A stretch of DNA of 64,000 bases, from NCBI RefSeq assembly GCF_000021685.1, contig NC_011961.1, forward strand, positions 124,001 through 188,000, read 5' to 3'. The notes beneath the pieces were generated by a model. It saw nothing but the letters and a program-made list of their open reading frames with translations. It was not told where the DNA came from and made no database searches. Shown piece by piece: positions 55,431-63,818 of the stretch. Within the stretch, counting starts at the first letter, position 1. Every line of letters begins with the position of its first letter. A program made the position numbers and the translations under genes. This DNA comes from Thermomicrobium roseum DSM 5159. Its GTDB lineage: Bacteria; Chloroflexota; Chloroflexia; Thermomicrobiales; Thermomicrobiaceae.

Positions 55431-55554
55431 TGCACGACCGGTACCGGGAATCGCCCGCACAGCGCACCCGCGCGGGGACCACACTGGCACACGCTGCCCG
55501 TGCTGGCCTGGCGCCATCGACTCCGCTCGGCGCACACTCGTGCGGGAGGGACTG

Positions 55555-56310
55555 ATGGACCGCACGGTTGACCGACTGAGTGCACTCGCCCAGCGGATCG
55601 TCGCCTGCGCGGCCTGCCCGCGTTTGGTTGCCTATCGGGCGGCTGTCGCGCAGGCGAAGCGCCGGGCGTACCGCGACGAGGACTATTGGGGAAAGCCGGT
55701 TCCCGGCTTCGGCGATCCGCAGGCACGAGTGATCGTCGTCGGGCTGGCGCCCGCAGCGCACGGAGGGAACCGGACGGGACGGATGTTCACCGGCGATGCC
55801 TCGGGTGACTTTCTCTACCGTGCGCTGTACCGCGTGGGCTTGGCCAACCAGCCAGTGAGCCGACAGCGCGGGGATGGGCTGGCGTTGCGCGAGGCGTACA
55901 TCACGGCAGCCTGCCGCTGTGCTCCTCCCGACAATCGGCCGACCCGGGAGGAACTCGCGCGCTGCCGGCCCTATCTGGTCGAGGAACTGGGGCTGCTCGA
56001 GCAGGCTCAGGTGCTCGTCTGCCTGGGCCAGATCGCGTTCGAGGCAGCACTGGCTGCCCTGCGCGAGCTCGGAGCGGGTCAGCCCGAGCCGGTAGGGGAG
56101 GTGGCGACGCCGCGGCCGCGCTTCCGGCACGGCGCGCTCTACCGGTGGCCAGCGCTCCCCTGGCGCAACAGCACGCTGTGGCTCATCGCCAGCTACCATC
56201 CCAGCCGGCGCAACACGCAGACGGGATTGCTCGACGAGGCGATGCTGGACGCGATCTTCCGGACCGCACGCCAGCTCGCCGACGAGACTCAGTCCAACGC
56301 GACCGGCTGA
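55555..56310 (+). CDS. family-5 uracil-DNA glycosylase (UDGb type)
   Basis: This 251-residue protein starts at ATG 55555 behind GGGAGGG. It has an iron-sulfur cysteine pattern beginning CAACPRL, with later Cys residues in ACRCAPP. The active-site motif GLAPAAHGGNRTGR is followed by MFTGDASGDF, and the late motif by SYHPSRRN. In family 5 the Asp/Asn of motif 1 is replaced by Ala/His, as here. It removes uracil and other deaminated bases, useful at high temperature. Its end overlaps the convergent coiled-coil gene by 22 bp. Confidence 0.92.
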   Translation: MDRTVDRLSALAQRIVACAACPRLVAYRAAVAQAKRRAYRDEDYWGKPVPGFGDPQARVIVVGLAPAAHGGNRTGRMFTGDASGDFLYRALYRVGLANQPVSRQRGDGLALREAYITAACRCAPPDNRPTREELARCRPYLVEELGLLEQAQVLVCLGQIAFEAALAALRELGAGQPEPVGEVATPRPRFRHGALYRWPALPWRNSTLWLIASYHPSRRNTQTGLLDEAMLDAIFRTARQLADETQSNATG

Positions 56311-57602
56311 GGAGCGACCGCTTCGCCGAGTTCGTCGAGGATGCCGATCCCGAGGGTGCGGGCGGCCTGGTCGACTCGGCGATCGACCGAATAGCCGTAG
56401 AGGTATGCCATGGTCAGGCCGCTGACCCCCTGCTCGCGGAGGGCTCGGCGGACCTGCTGCTGCTGGAGCTTGCCAGCGAACTCCACGACATCGCGCGGAT
56501 GGAGGCGGGCCTTCGCCTCGACGATGAACCAGTACTCTCCCCGCTCGGGGTGACGCATGAGGACGACGACGTCGAACTCACCGTTCACGGCGACTGCCCG
56601 CGGTCGGGTCACCGGTTCCCAGCCAGCTGCTCGGTAGAGGTCGAGGATCCGGCGCAAGGCGCGGAGTTCGACCTCAGCGCCGTAGAGGCGAGACAGGCGA
56701 TCCAGTCGGTGGTCGTGCTCCTCCGTCTTGCGGGTCAGCGCGGTCACGGCTTCGGTCAATGTGGTGATGGCGGCACGCATCTCGCGCATCTCGACCTCGA
56801 TGCGATCGAGCCGCTCCTCGTGCCGGTCGAGCCGCTCCTCCTGGCGTGCCATGCGCTCTTCCTGGCGGGCGGCGATCTCCTCCAGGCGAGCGAGGCGTTC
56901 TTCCTGACGGGCGGCGATCTCTTCGAGGCGAGCGGAGCGCTCCTCCTGGCGAGCCATGCGCTCTTCCTGGCGGGCGGCGATCTCCTCCAGGCGAGCGAGG
57001 CGTTCTTCCTGGCGAGCGGCGATTTCTTCGAGGCGAGCGGAGCGCTCCTCCTGGCGAGCCATGCGCTCTTCCTGGCGGGCGGCGATCTCCTCCAGGCGGG
57101 CGAGGCGTTCTTCCTGACGGGCGGCGATTTCTTCGAGGCGAGCGGAGCGCTCCTCCTGGCGTGCCATGCGCTCTTCCTGGCGGGCGGCGATCTCCTCCAG
57201 GCGGGCGAGGCGCTCCTCTTGACGCGCAGCGATCTCTTCGAGGCGAGCGATCCGCTCGTCTTGGCGAGCCAGGAGTGCACGGATCTCCTGGAGTTCGGTG
57301 TCGTGCCGCCGGGTGAGTTCGGCAAGTTCGCGGATCAGCTCGCGGAGGTCGGCGACTTGCTGCTCGACGCGGGAGAGCCGCTCGTCGTGGCTGCGGACGA
57401 CCGTCACGAGCTCCCTAACGGCTTCGGTGAGCGACTCCACCGCTTGCTCGAGCCGGTCGACGCGGCGACTCAGGTCGCGCACCTCAGTCGGGAGCGTCAG
57501 CAATTCCTGGGTCAGCACATACCGCCGGAGTTCCTCCCGTAACTCCGGATGCTGCTCGATCAAATCCAGGAACTTTCGGAACTCTTCGACGGTGAACGCC
57601 AT
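56289..57602 (-). CDS. DUF3782-type coiled-coil protein with PD-(D/E)XK nuclease-like domain
   Basis: This 437-residue protein starts at ATG 57602. The N-terminus (FTVEEFRKFLDLIEQHPEL) matches the gene at 32.7 kb. Residues about 115-270 consist of heptads such as RLARLEE, IAARQEE, RMARQEE and RSARLEE, arranged as 35-residue (105-bp) units repeated more than three times. The C-terminal domain has a nuclease-like core: GEFDVVVLM, then YWFIVEAKARL, that is D...ExK, as in PD-(D/E)XK enzymes. Unlike its paralogue, it keeps the catalytic residues. Its role is unknown; DNA repair or defence is conceivable. Confidence 0.75.
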   Translation of the reverse strand: MAFTVEEFRKFLDLIEQHPELREELRRYVLTQELLTLPTEVRDLSRRVDRLEQAVESLTEAVRELVTVVRSHDERLSRVEQQVADLRELIRELAELTRRHDTELQEIRALLARQDERIARLEEIAARQEERLARLEEIAARQEERMARQEERSARLEEIAARQEERLARLEEIAARQEERMARQEERSARLEEIAARQEERLARLEEIAARQEERMARQEERSARLEEIAARQEERLARLEEIAARQEERMARQEERLDRHEERLDRIEVEMREMRAAITTLTEAVTALTRKTEEHDHRLDRLSRLYGAEVELRALRRILDLYRAAGWEPVTRPRAVAVNGEFDVVVLMRHPERGEYWFIVEAKARLHPRDVVEFAGKLQQQQVRRALREQGVSGLTMAYLYGYSVDRRVDQAARTLGIGILDELGEAVAPQPVALD

Positions 57603-57843
57603 CGCCGGCCTCCGATCGCCTCCAGTCTATCACGTCACCGGGCCGAGCGAACGCTCGATCCGGTGCGCGAGCGGTGCGGTCGGGCGGAGCAGCGCGAGCC
57701 GCGTCCCACTCGGTAACCCAGGTGCCCTGGTCGATCGGGCACGGTGCTCGGCACAGCGACGACCGCGGGACCGCGAGTCCGACCGAGCCAGTCAGTGACG
57801 CTGTCGTCAGGAGCGGTGCTGCCAGCGCGAGCAGGTATCCCCG

Positions 57844-57888
57844 AAAAACACCCCGCCGCCCCGATCGTGCAACGGGAGCAGCGGGGTG
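57844..57888 (-). terminator. terminator of trpB2
   Basis: CACCCCGC (57849-57856) pairs with GCGGGGTG (57881-57888) across 24 bases that contain a smaller CCCG/CGGG pair. On the minus strand the stem is followed by five T residues (A-run 57844-57848). It lies about 27 bp past the trpB2 stop. Confidence 0.7.
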
Positions 57889-57914
57889 CGGTCGCAAGTC
57901 GCTCGTCGCGGTGG

Positions 57915-59282
57915 TCAGCCGCTGACCTTCGGCAGCTCGGCGAGCGCCTGGCGGACTGCTTCCTCGGGATACTCGTAGTCTTCCAGCTTCCCGGCGAGGT
58001 AGGCCTCGTAGGCTGCCAGATCGAAGTGGCCGTGCCCGCTCAGCCCGATCAGGATCGCCTTCTCTTCGCCAGTCTCGGCGCAGCGGCGGGCCTCGTCGAT
58101 CGCAGCGCGCACGGCATGTGCCGATTCGGGAGCGGGAATGATCCCCTCGGCACGGGCGAACAGAACGGCTCCCTCGAACACCTTGGTCTGCGGGAGCGCG
58201 ATCGCCTCGATCAGTCCGTGCTCGTAGAGGTGGCTGACCAGTGGTGCCATCCCATGGTAGCGCAAGCCACCGGCGTGGATCCGGGCAGGGATGAAGGTGT
58301 GGCCGAGCGTATGCATCTTGAGGAGCGGCGTCGTCCGTGCCGTATCGCCGAAGTCGTAGGTATAGACGCCGCGGGTGAGCGACGGGCAGGCGGCCGGTTC
58401 GACGGCGACGATGCGCACGTCCTTCCCCTGAAGCTTGTCCCGCACGAAGGGAAAAGTGAGACCAGCGAAGTTGGAACCGCCCCCGACACAGCCAAAGATG
58501 ACGTCCGGGTAGTCACCGGCCAGCTCGAACTGCCGGAGCGCCTCCAGCCCGATGACCGTCTGGTGCAGGAGCACGTGGTTGAGCACGCTCCCGAGCGAGT
58601 ACTTGGTGTCCGCGCGCGAGGCTGCGTCCTCGACCGCCTCGGAAATGGCGATTCCGAGGCTTCCCGGATGCTCGGGATCCTGCTCGTAGAAGCGCCGGCC
58701 GGACGCGGTGTCGGGACTGGGGCTGGGGACGCACTGGGCTCCCCAGGTCTCCATCAGGATACGCCGGTACGGCTTCTGGAGATAGCTGGCCCGCACCATA
58801 TACACCTTGAGTTCCATACCGAAGAAGGCGCAGGCCATGGCGAGCGAGCTTCCCCACTGACCCGCTCCGGTCTCGGTGGTGAGCCGCTTCACGCCGGCCT
58901 GCTTGTTGTAGTAGGCCTGGGCGACCGCCGTGTTCGGCTTATGACTCCCGGCCGGGCTGACCCCTTCGTACTTGTAGTAGATGCGCGCTGGTGTACCGAG
59001 CACGCGCTCGAGCCGACGGGCTCGGAAGAGTGGCGTCGGTCGCCAGAGTCGGTAGACGTCGAGAACCGGCCCGGGGATCGCGATCCAGCGCTCGCGGCTC
59101 ACTTCCTGGAGGATGAGTTCCATCGGAAAGACGGGTTCGAGGTCGGCCGGACCCACCGGTTCCCCGGTCCCTGGGTGGATGGGCGGTGGGGGAAGCGTGG
59201 GGAGATCGGCGGCCAGGTTGTACCAGTGCGTTGGGAGATCGGCCTCGGTCAACACGAACTTGACGGTCTCTGCTGCGCTCAC
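57915..59282 (-). CDS. trpB: tryptophan synthase beta chain, TrpB2 type
   Basis: This 455-residue protein starts at GTG 59282. It has the PLP lysine K115 in AGSHKPNTAV, the TETGAGQWG motif, the phosphate-binding GCVGGGSN loop and the C-terminal GLSGHGHFD. The length and the N-terminal extension before RPTPL mark the TrpB2 subfamily, which often stands apart from trpA, as here. It condenses indole and serine to tryptophan, possibly as an indole salvage enzyme. A promoter and a terminator frame it as a single-gene unit. Confidence 0.93.
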   Translation of the reverse strand: MSAAETVKFVLTEADLPTHWYNLAADLPTLPPPPIHPGTGEPVGPADLEPVFPMELILQEVSRERWIAIPGPVLDVYRLWRPTPLFRARRLERVLGTPARIYYKYEGVSPAGSHKPNTAVAQAYYNKQAGVKRLTTETGAGQWGSSLAMACAFFGMELKVYMVRASYLQKPYRRILMETWGAQCVPSPSPDTASGRRFYEQDPEHPGSLGIAISEAVEDAASRADTKYSLGSVLNHVLLHQTVIGLEALRQFELAGDYPDVIFGCVGGGSNFAGLTFPFVRDKLQGKDVRIVAVEPAACPSLTRGVYTYDFGDTARTTPLLKMHTLGHTFIPARIHAGGLRYHGMAPLVSHLYEHGLIEAIALPQTKVFEGAVLFARAEGIIPAPESAHAVRAAIDEARRCAETGEEKAILIGLSGHGHFDLAAYEAYLAGKLEDYEYPEEAVRQALAELPKVSG

Positions 59283-59326
59283 CCTCGTCCTCCGCTTTGC
59301 CTGTTGTGCCGCTCGTCACTGCAGGC

Positions 59327-59354
59327 ATTGTAACGAAACGACCGGATCCTGCAA
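59327..59354 (-). promoter_or_regulatory. promoter of trpB2
   Basis: On the minus strand TTGCAG (59349-59354) and TACAAT (59327-59332) are 16 bases apart, 45 bp upstream of the GTG start. Confidence 0.65.
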
Positions 59355-59438
59355 GAGATCGTCCTGCAGCCGCCTTCCCGGCAGGCCTGGCCTGCACGCG
59401 TGTCGCCAGTGGCTGTCGTTCCGGGTCGACCGCGCTCG

Positions 59439-60425
59439 TCAACGCTGGCTCGTGGTGGTCTCCTCGGCCAGTGGCAAGAGGCAGCTGCGCAAGCCTTCCG
59501 GTGAATCGAGTGAGCAGCCGCGGAATGCTTCCGGGAGCCCAGCCGGTTCCTCGGGTTGGAGCGTCACGTGCAGGATCCCGAAGCGGTCACGCAGAACCTG
59601 GGCGAGATCGAGGAGCACCGCTGGCCACGGGCGCGTCTCGTCCACTTCGACGTGTCCGCTCAGCGCGATGAAGCCGCTGGTGACCGTCCAGACATGGAGA
59701 TCGTGCACGTCGACGACACCAGGGACGGTGCGCATGGCAGCGCGGATCGCGCCGGGATCGAGGTGAGCCGGTGTGGCTTCCAGCAGGACCTCGACCGAGT
59801 CCCAGAGCACACGCCAGGCGGAGCGCAGGACGAGCAACCCGATGGCCGCCGAGAGCAGCGGATCGACCGGCGTCCAGCCGGTCAGCCAGATGATCGTGCC
59901 GGCGGCGATGGCCGCGACCGAGCCGAGCAGGTCACCGAGGACGTGCAGGAAGGCGCTCCGCAGGTTGACGTCGTGACGATGCAGCGCGCCGCGCGAGAGA
60001 ACCCACGCTGCTGCGCCATTGGCTGCCAGCCCAGCCAGCGCGATGGCGAGCATCAGCGGAGCATCGACCGGCCGAGGATGGAGCAGGCGCTGGAACGCTT
60101 CCCAAAAGATGCCGGCACAAACCAGTATGAGGAAGGCGGCATTGGCCAGCGCGGCCAGTACCTCGGCCCGATAGAAGCCGTAGGAGCGCGCCGGCGTGGC
60201 CGGTCGACGCGCCAGCAGGCTGGCGAACAGCGCGAGTCCGAGTGCTGCCGCATCGGTCGCCATGTGGGCGGCATCAGCCAGGAGGGCCAGCGAGCCAGCC
60301 AGCCACCCGCCGATCGCCTCTGCCACCATGAAGACCAGCGTGATGCCGAGCGCCCAGGCGAGCGCGCGCTGCTTGTACTCGGCCCGCAGACTGGCCGGGG
60401 TGTGCTGGTGCTCATGCCGGTGCAT
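59439..60425 (-). CDS. cation diffusion facilitator (zinc/cadmium exporter)
   Basis: This 328-residue protein has a His-rich N-terminus (MHRHEHQH) and six membrane helices. The CDF metal sites are DAAHMATD in helix 2 and FLHVLGDLLGS in helix 5. A C-terminal cytoplasmic domain contains VHDLHVWTVT. It exchanges metal for protons. It starts within the end of the lutAB gene (14-bp overlap), so it is cotranscribed with it. The C-terminus is longer than usual (EEPAGLPEAF onwards). Confidence 0.92.
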   Translation of the reverse strand: MHRHEHQHTPASLRAEYKQRALAWALGITLVFMVAEAIGGWLAGSLALLADAAHMATDAAALGLALFASLLARRPATPARSYGFYRAEVLAALANAAFLILVCAGIFWEAFQRLLHPRPVDAPLMLAIALAGLAANGAAAWVLSRGALHRHDVNLRSAFLHVLGDLLGSVAAIAAGTIIWLTGWTPVDPLLSAAIGLLVLRSAWRVLWDSVEVLLEATPAHLDPGAIRAAMRTVPGVVDVHDLHVWTVTSGFIALSGHVEVDETRPWPAVLLDLAQVLRDRFGILHVTLQPEEPAGLPEAFRGCSLDSPEGLRSCLLPLAEETTTSQR

Positions 60426-62673
60426 GGATCGTGCGTTCTCCCTGTTCCACTGGCGGGCCTGCGAGATCGGCCAGGCGCTCGGCGGCGAGTTCCGCCAGGT
60501 GGACTGCTCGTTGCGGATTCCCCCGCGCGTGCAGCCCGCCGCGGATCTGCATGAGACACCCCGGATTGTCGGCTACGACGAGCGGTGCGCCAGTCGCGCC
60601 CGCCGTGCGCAGCTTGCGCTCCAGGATGGCTGCCGAAAGCTCCGGGTAGTCCAGGCTGAAGGTCCCGCCGAACCCGCAGCAGAAGCTCGATTCCTCCATC
60701 TCCACTACCGTACAGCCCAGGACCTCGCTGAGGAGGCGCCGGGGCTGCTCGCGCAAGCCGAGCGCATTGGCCGACTGGCAGCTGTCGTGGTACGTCACGA
60801 CTGGGCCAGGTCGCGACCACTCCTGCGGGCCGAGCTGGGCGATCCGGTCGAGGAAGGTGACGAAGTCGACCACGCGGGCAGCAGCGCGGGCCGCGCGCTC
60901 GCGCCACGCCGGCTCGTCGCGGAAGAGGTGCTGGTAGTCCTGCGCGATCGCCGCGAAGCAGCTCGTCGAGGGGGTGACGATCCAGTCCGCCTCGACCCGC
61001 TCGAGGAGCGCGATCGTCTGTCGTGCCATGGTGCGGGCGTGTCGGCGGTCGCCTGCGTTGTTGGCCACCAATCCGCAGCAGTGCTGTTCGAGCGGGAAGA
61101 CCACGCGGCAGCCGCAGGCCTCCAGCACCTGGACGGCCGCTTCGCCCATCTCGGGCAACAGCCGATCGATGAGGCAGCCGGGGAAGAAGGCGACCGTCTG
61201 GCCGACGACGCGGCTGCCAGCGAAGCGGGGCGGCGGGGCCGCTCGTTCGCCGACCAGCTCCGGCGCCAGGTGCCGCAGCCGGTCGCGCAATGGCCGCCGG
61301 GCCGGGGCCGGCAGGTGCCGGCTGCTCGTCGCACCATCGACGAGCGGCAGCGCGCGGAGGAAGCCGTCGCGGTCGGCCAGCGGTGCAGCGGCGAGCGCCG
61401 CGAGCCGGGCCCAACGGTCGCCGCTGCGCGGGTCGCTCCAGCGCTCGAGCACGGCTCGCTTGAGGAAGGGGAGCCCGAGTCGCTCGGCCACGCGGGCGCG
61501 CACATCGAGAATGAGGCGCGGGATCGGGATGGCGACCGGGCAGACGGTCTCGCAGGCGTTGCAGGAGACGCAGAGACTCTGAGGGTCGGCTACCGCCTCC
61601 AGCCCATGATGGATGGCGGTCAAGGGTAGGCCGATCGGGCCGGTATAGATGTGCCCGAAGAGATGCCCACTGACCACCTGGTAGGGTGGGCACACGTTCG
61701 AGCAGGCACCGCAGCGGATGCAATAGAGGGCATCGACCAGTTCCGGATCCTGGCGCGCCGCCAGGCGCCCATTGTCGAGCAGGACGATGTGCAGCTCGCG
61801 CGGCCCGTGCGCGCCGCGCACCAGCTGGATCTCGATGTCGGCCGTGCGGGTCGGACCGGTGACGAAGAGGACGCGGACGGTCAGTTTCTGGGCAGCACCG
61901 GCTCGGGGCAGGACGCGCAGCAGGGGCGGGATATCGTCCAGGGTGGGGACGATCTTGTCGATACCGACCACCGCGACGTGAATCGGGGGGAGAGTGGCGA
62001 CCAGTTCGGCGTTCCCCTCGTTGGTGACGATGACGAGCGTGCCTGTCTCGGCGATGGCGGCGTTGGCGCCGGTGATGCCGATATCTGCCTCGATGAAGGC
62101 GCGCCGGAGTTCCTGGCGGGCGACCTCGACCAGCTGCGGGGGATCGGGCGCGATCGGGCGACCGAGCACCCGGGAGAAGAGCTCGGCGATCTGCTCGCGC
62201 GACTTGTGGATGGCTGGGCCGATCAGGTGCGACGGCCGCTCGCCAGCCAGCTGCACGATCCACTCACCCAGGTCGGTCTCCACGACGCGGGCTCCGGCAT
62301 GCTCGAGCGCCTCGTTGAGGCGGATCTCCTCGGTGGCCATCGACTTCGACTTGACGACCAGGCGAGCCCCGGTGCGCTGGACGAGTTCGGCGATGTAGCG
62401 GCGGGCGTCTTCGGCCGTGCGTGCCAGATAGACGCTCGCGCCGACCGCCTCAGCCTGGCGCTGGAACGCGGCGACGAGCTCCGGAAGCTGGGCGATCGCC
62501 GCCTCCTTGCGCCGACGGAGATCGGTGCGCAGGGCGGAGAAGTCGACGTCGGCGAACGCCTCGGCCCGTCGCTGGCGATAGCGGGTGAGCGTCCGCTCGA
62601 GCGCCTCGCGCTGGGCACGGTTGGCGAGCGCTGTGTCGAGCGCGCGCTGGAATGCTTTGCTTCTTGCCGGCAT
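60412..62673 (-). CDS. LutB-LutA fusion: iron-sulfur lactate utilisation protein
   Basis: The start is ATG 62673 behind AGGAAGGAG, giving 753 residues. The first 330 residues are a LUD domain as in LutB (VKSKSMATEEI, GITGANAAIAETGT). Two ferredoxin-like Cys clusters follow (CIRCGACSNVCP, CVSCNACETVCP). The last 270 residues are the CCG-type domains of LutA/GlpC (FFPGCLID...CCGLVANN, YHDSCQS...CCGFGGTFS). LutA, LutB and LutC together oxidise lactate to pyruvate. LutC is not present nearby. LutA and LutB are usually separate; glycolate oxidase iron-sulfur subunits are an alternative relative. Confidence 0.9.
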   Translation of the reverse strand: MPARSKAFQRALDTALANRAQREALERTLTRYRQRRAEAFADVDFSALRTDLRRRKEAAIAQLPELVAAFQRQAEAVGASVYLARTAEDARRYIAELVQRTGARLVVKSKSMATEEIRLNEALEHAGARVVETDLGEWIVQLAGERPSHLIGPAIHKSREQIAELFSRVLGRPIAPDPPQLVEVARQELRRAFIEADIGITGANAAIAETGTLVIVTNEGNAELVATLPPIHVAVVGIDKIVPTLDDIPPLLRVLPRAGAAQKLTVRVLFVTGPTRTADIEIQLVRGAHGPRELHIVLLDNGRLAARQDPELVDALYCIRCGACSNVCPPYQVVSGHLFGHIYTGPIGLPLTAIHHGLEAVADPQSLCVSCNACETVCPVAIPIPRLILDVRARVAERLGLPFLKRAVLERWSDPRSGDRWARLAALAAAPLADRDGFLRALPLVDGATSSRHLPAPARRPLRDRLRHLAPELVGERAAPPPRFAGSRVVGQTVAFFPGCLIDRLLPEMGEAAVQVLEACGCRVVFPLEQHCCGLVANNAGDRRHARTMARQTIALLERVEADWIVTPSTSCFAAIAQDYQHLFRDEPAWRERAARAAARVVDFVTFLDRIAQLGPQEWSRPGPVVTYHDSCQSANALGLREQPRRLLSEVLGCTVVEMEESSFCCGFGGTFSLDYPELSAAILERKLRTAGATGAPLVVADNPGCLMQIRGGLHARGNPQRAVHLAELAAERLADLAGPPVEQGERTIHAPA

Positions 62674-62894
62674 GGCTCTCCTTCCTCTCCTGCCCTGACG
62701 CGTCCGCTTGCCTGTCAAGTGTAGCGCTTGGGCGCGCTGTGCGAGACGGTGCGGAAGTGTCGTCCGCCGCGCTGCGGGCCTCGGACGCGGGGGAGCCAGG
62801 CACGCCTGGCCGCTCCACGAGGTGGGTGGTCAGGTGCTGGCGAAACGGATGCGGATGTTCGTGACCGGTCGGATGGTCGGCCCTGCCCTGTCGA

Positions 62895-63695
62895 GATCAG
62901 GCGGTGCTCGACCTGCTGGCCCGGTGGGGCCGCGAATGCCGCCGTAGGACGATGGCCACAGTGCCAGTGGGAACGTCGACGAGGTCGATGCATGCCACGG
63001 CAATGTGCCGCGCCACCGGCGCGGCGGGCGAGGCAGCGCCTCGCCCCTACAGGGGAGGGGCGGTCGTCTCCAGTTCGACACCGACCTGGCACGGTGGGGC
63101 GGTATCCCCCGTCCTGTAGGGGTCAGGCGCTGCCTGACCCGCCGGCCCGGTAGGGCCGGGAATAACCACCGTCGCCAGTGTGCGGATGCCGATCACGGCC
63201 GGAGTGCGCCCGGGGCTGAAGCCCCGGGCTGAATCCGCAAGCCCCCTGAAGGGGGCTGTGAGGCGCCCAGGCGCCCGAGTCGATCGGCTGGGTGCAGGCG
63301 CCGTTGGGATCAGCCGGCTTCAGCCGGCTTGGGGAGTGAGCCCGGCCGTTCACGGCCGGGCGATCGAGGATACAGCCGCTCGGCTGATCGGCGCTGCGTG
63401 TCGTGCGAGACGTGTCGGCCACGCGGAATCGCCGCGCCACCGGCGCGGCGGGCGAGGCGCCGCCTCGCCCCTGCGCGGTGAGGTGGTGTTTCGGCGTCGT
63501 GCCGGATGGCTGCCGCGGTGGGGCAGCACCCCCGCCTCGTAGGGGTCAGGCGCTGCCTGACCCGCCGGCCCGGTGGGGCCGGCAATCGCTGGGTGGGGCG
63601 ATGGGCATGGTGGCGGGCGGACCAGCGACGCGGTCGATGCATGCCACCAGGGGTCCGCCGCATCCCTGGCGCGGCGGGTGAGGCACGCCTCGCCT
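62895..63695 (+). repeat. repeat cluster 5: A/B double-hairpin elements
   Basis: Reversed A elements lie near 62895 (decayed), 63114 and 63537; reversed B elements lie near 63008, 63430 and 63655 (decayed). The orientation alternates and the spacing is about 100 bp, apart from the TTCA array inserted in the middle. Confidence 0.88.
63205..63365 (+). repeat. TTCA/TGAA hairpin array (copy 2)
   Basis: This copy matches 32060-32225 almost base for base, and the match continues to the following B element. One hairpin has its centre inverted: GGGGC-TGAA-GCCCC here against GGGGC-TTCA-GCCCC in copy 1. The others keep the same centre. Confidence 0.88.
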
Positions 63696-63818
63696 CGACC
63701 AGCGCTCCCTGCCCGCGAAGGGTATCGAGTTCCCACGAGGGGGCGGGCCAGCCGCCGGTTTTGGAGCAGCGTACACTTCTGAGCAGGCACACCTGGAAGA
63801 CGTCACAGGAGGAACACC

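Noticed and set aside
54229..56199. 656-residue protein on the minus strand
   Set aside because: It runs through repeat cluster 4 and antisense to the uracil-DNA glycosylase gene; the translation reflects the palindromes.
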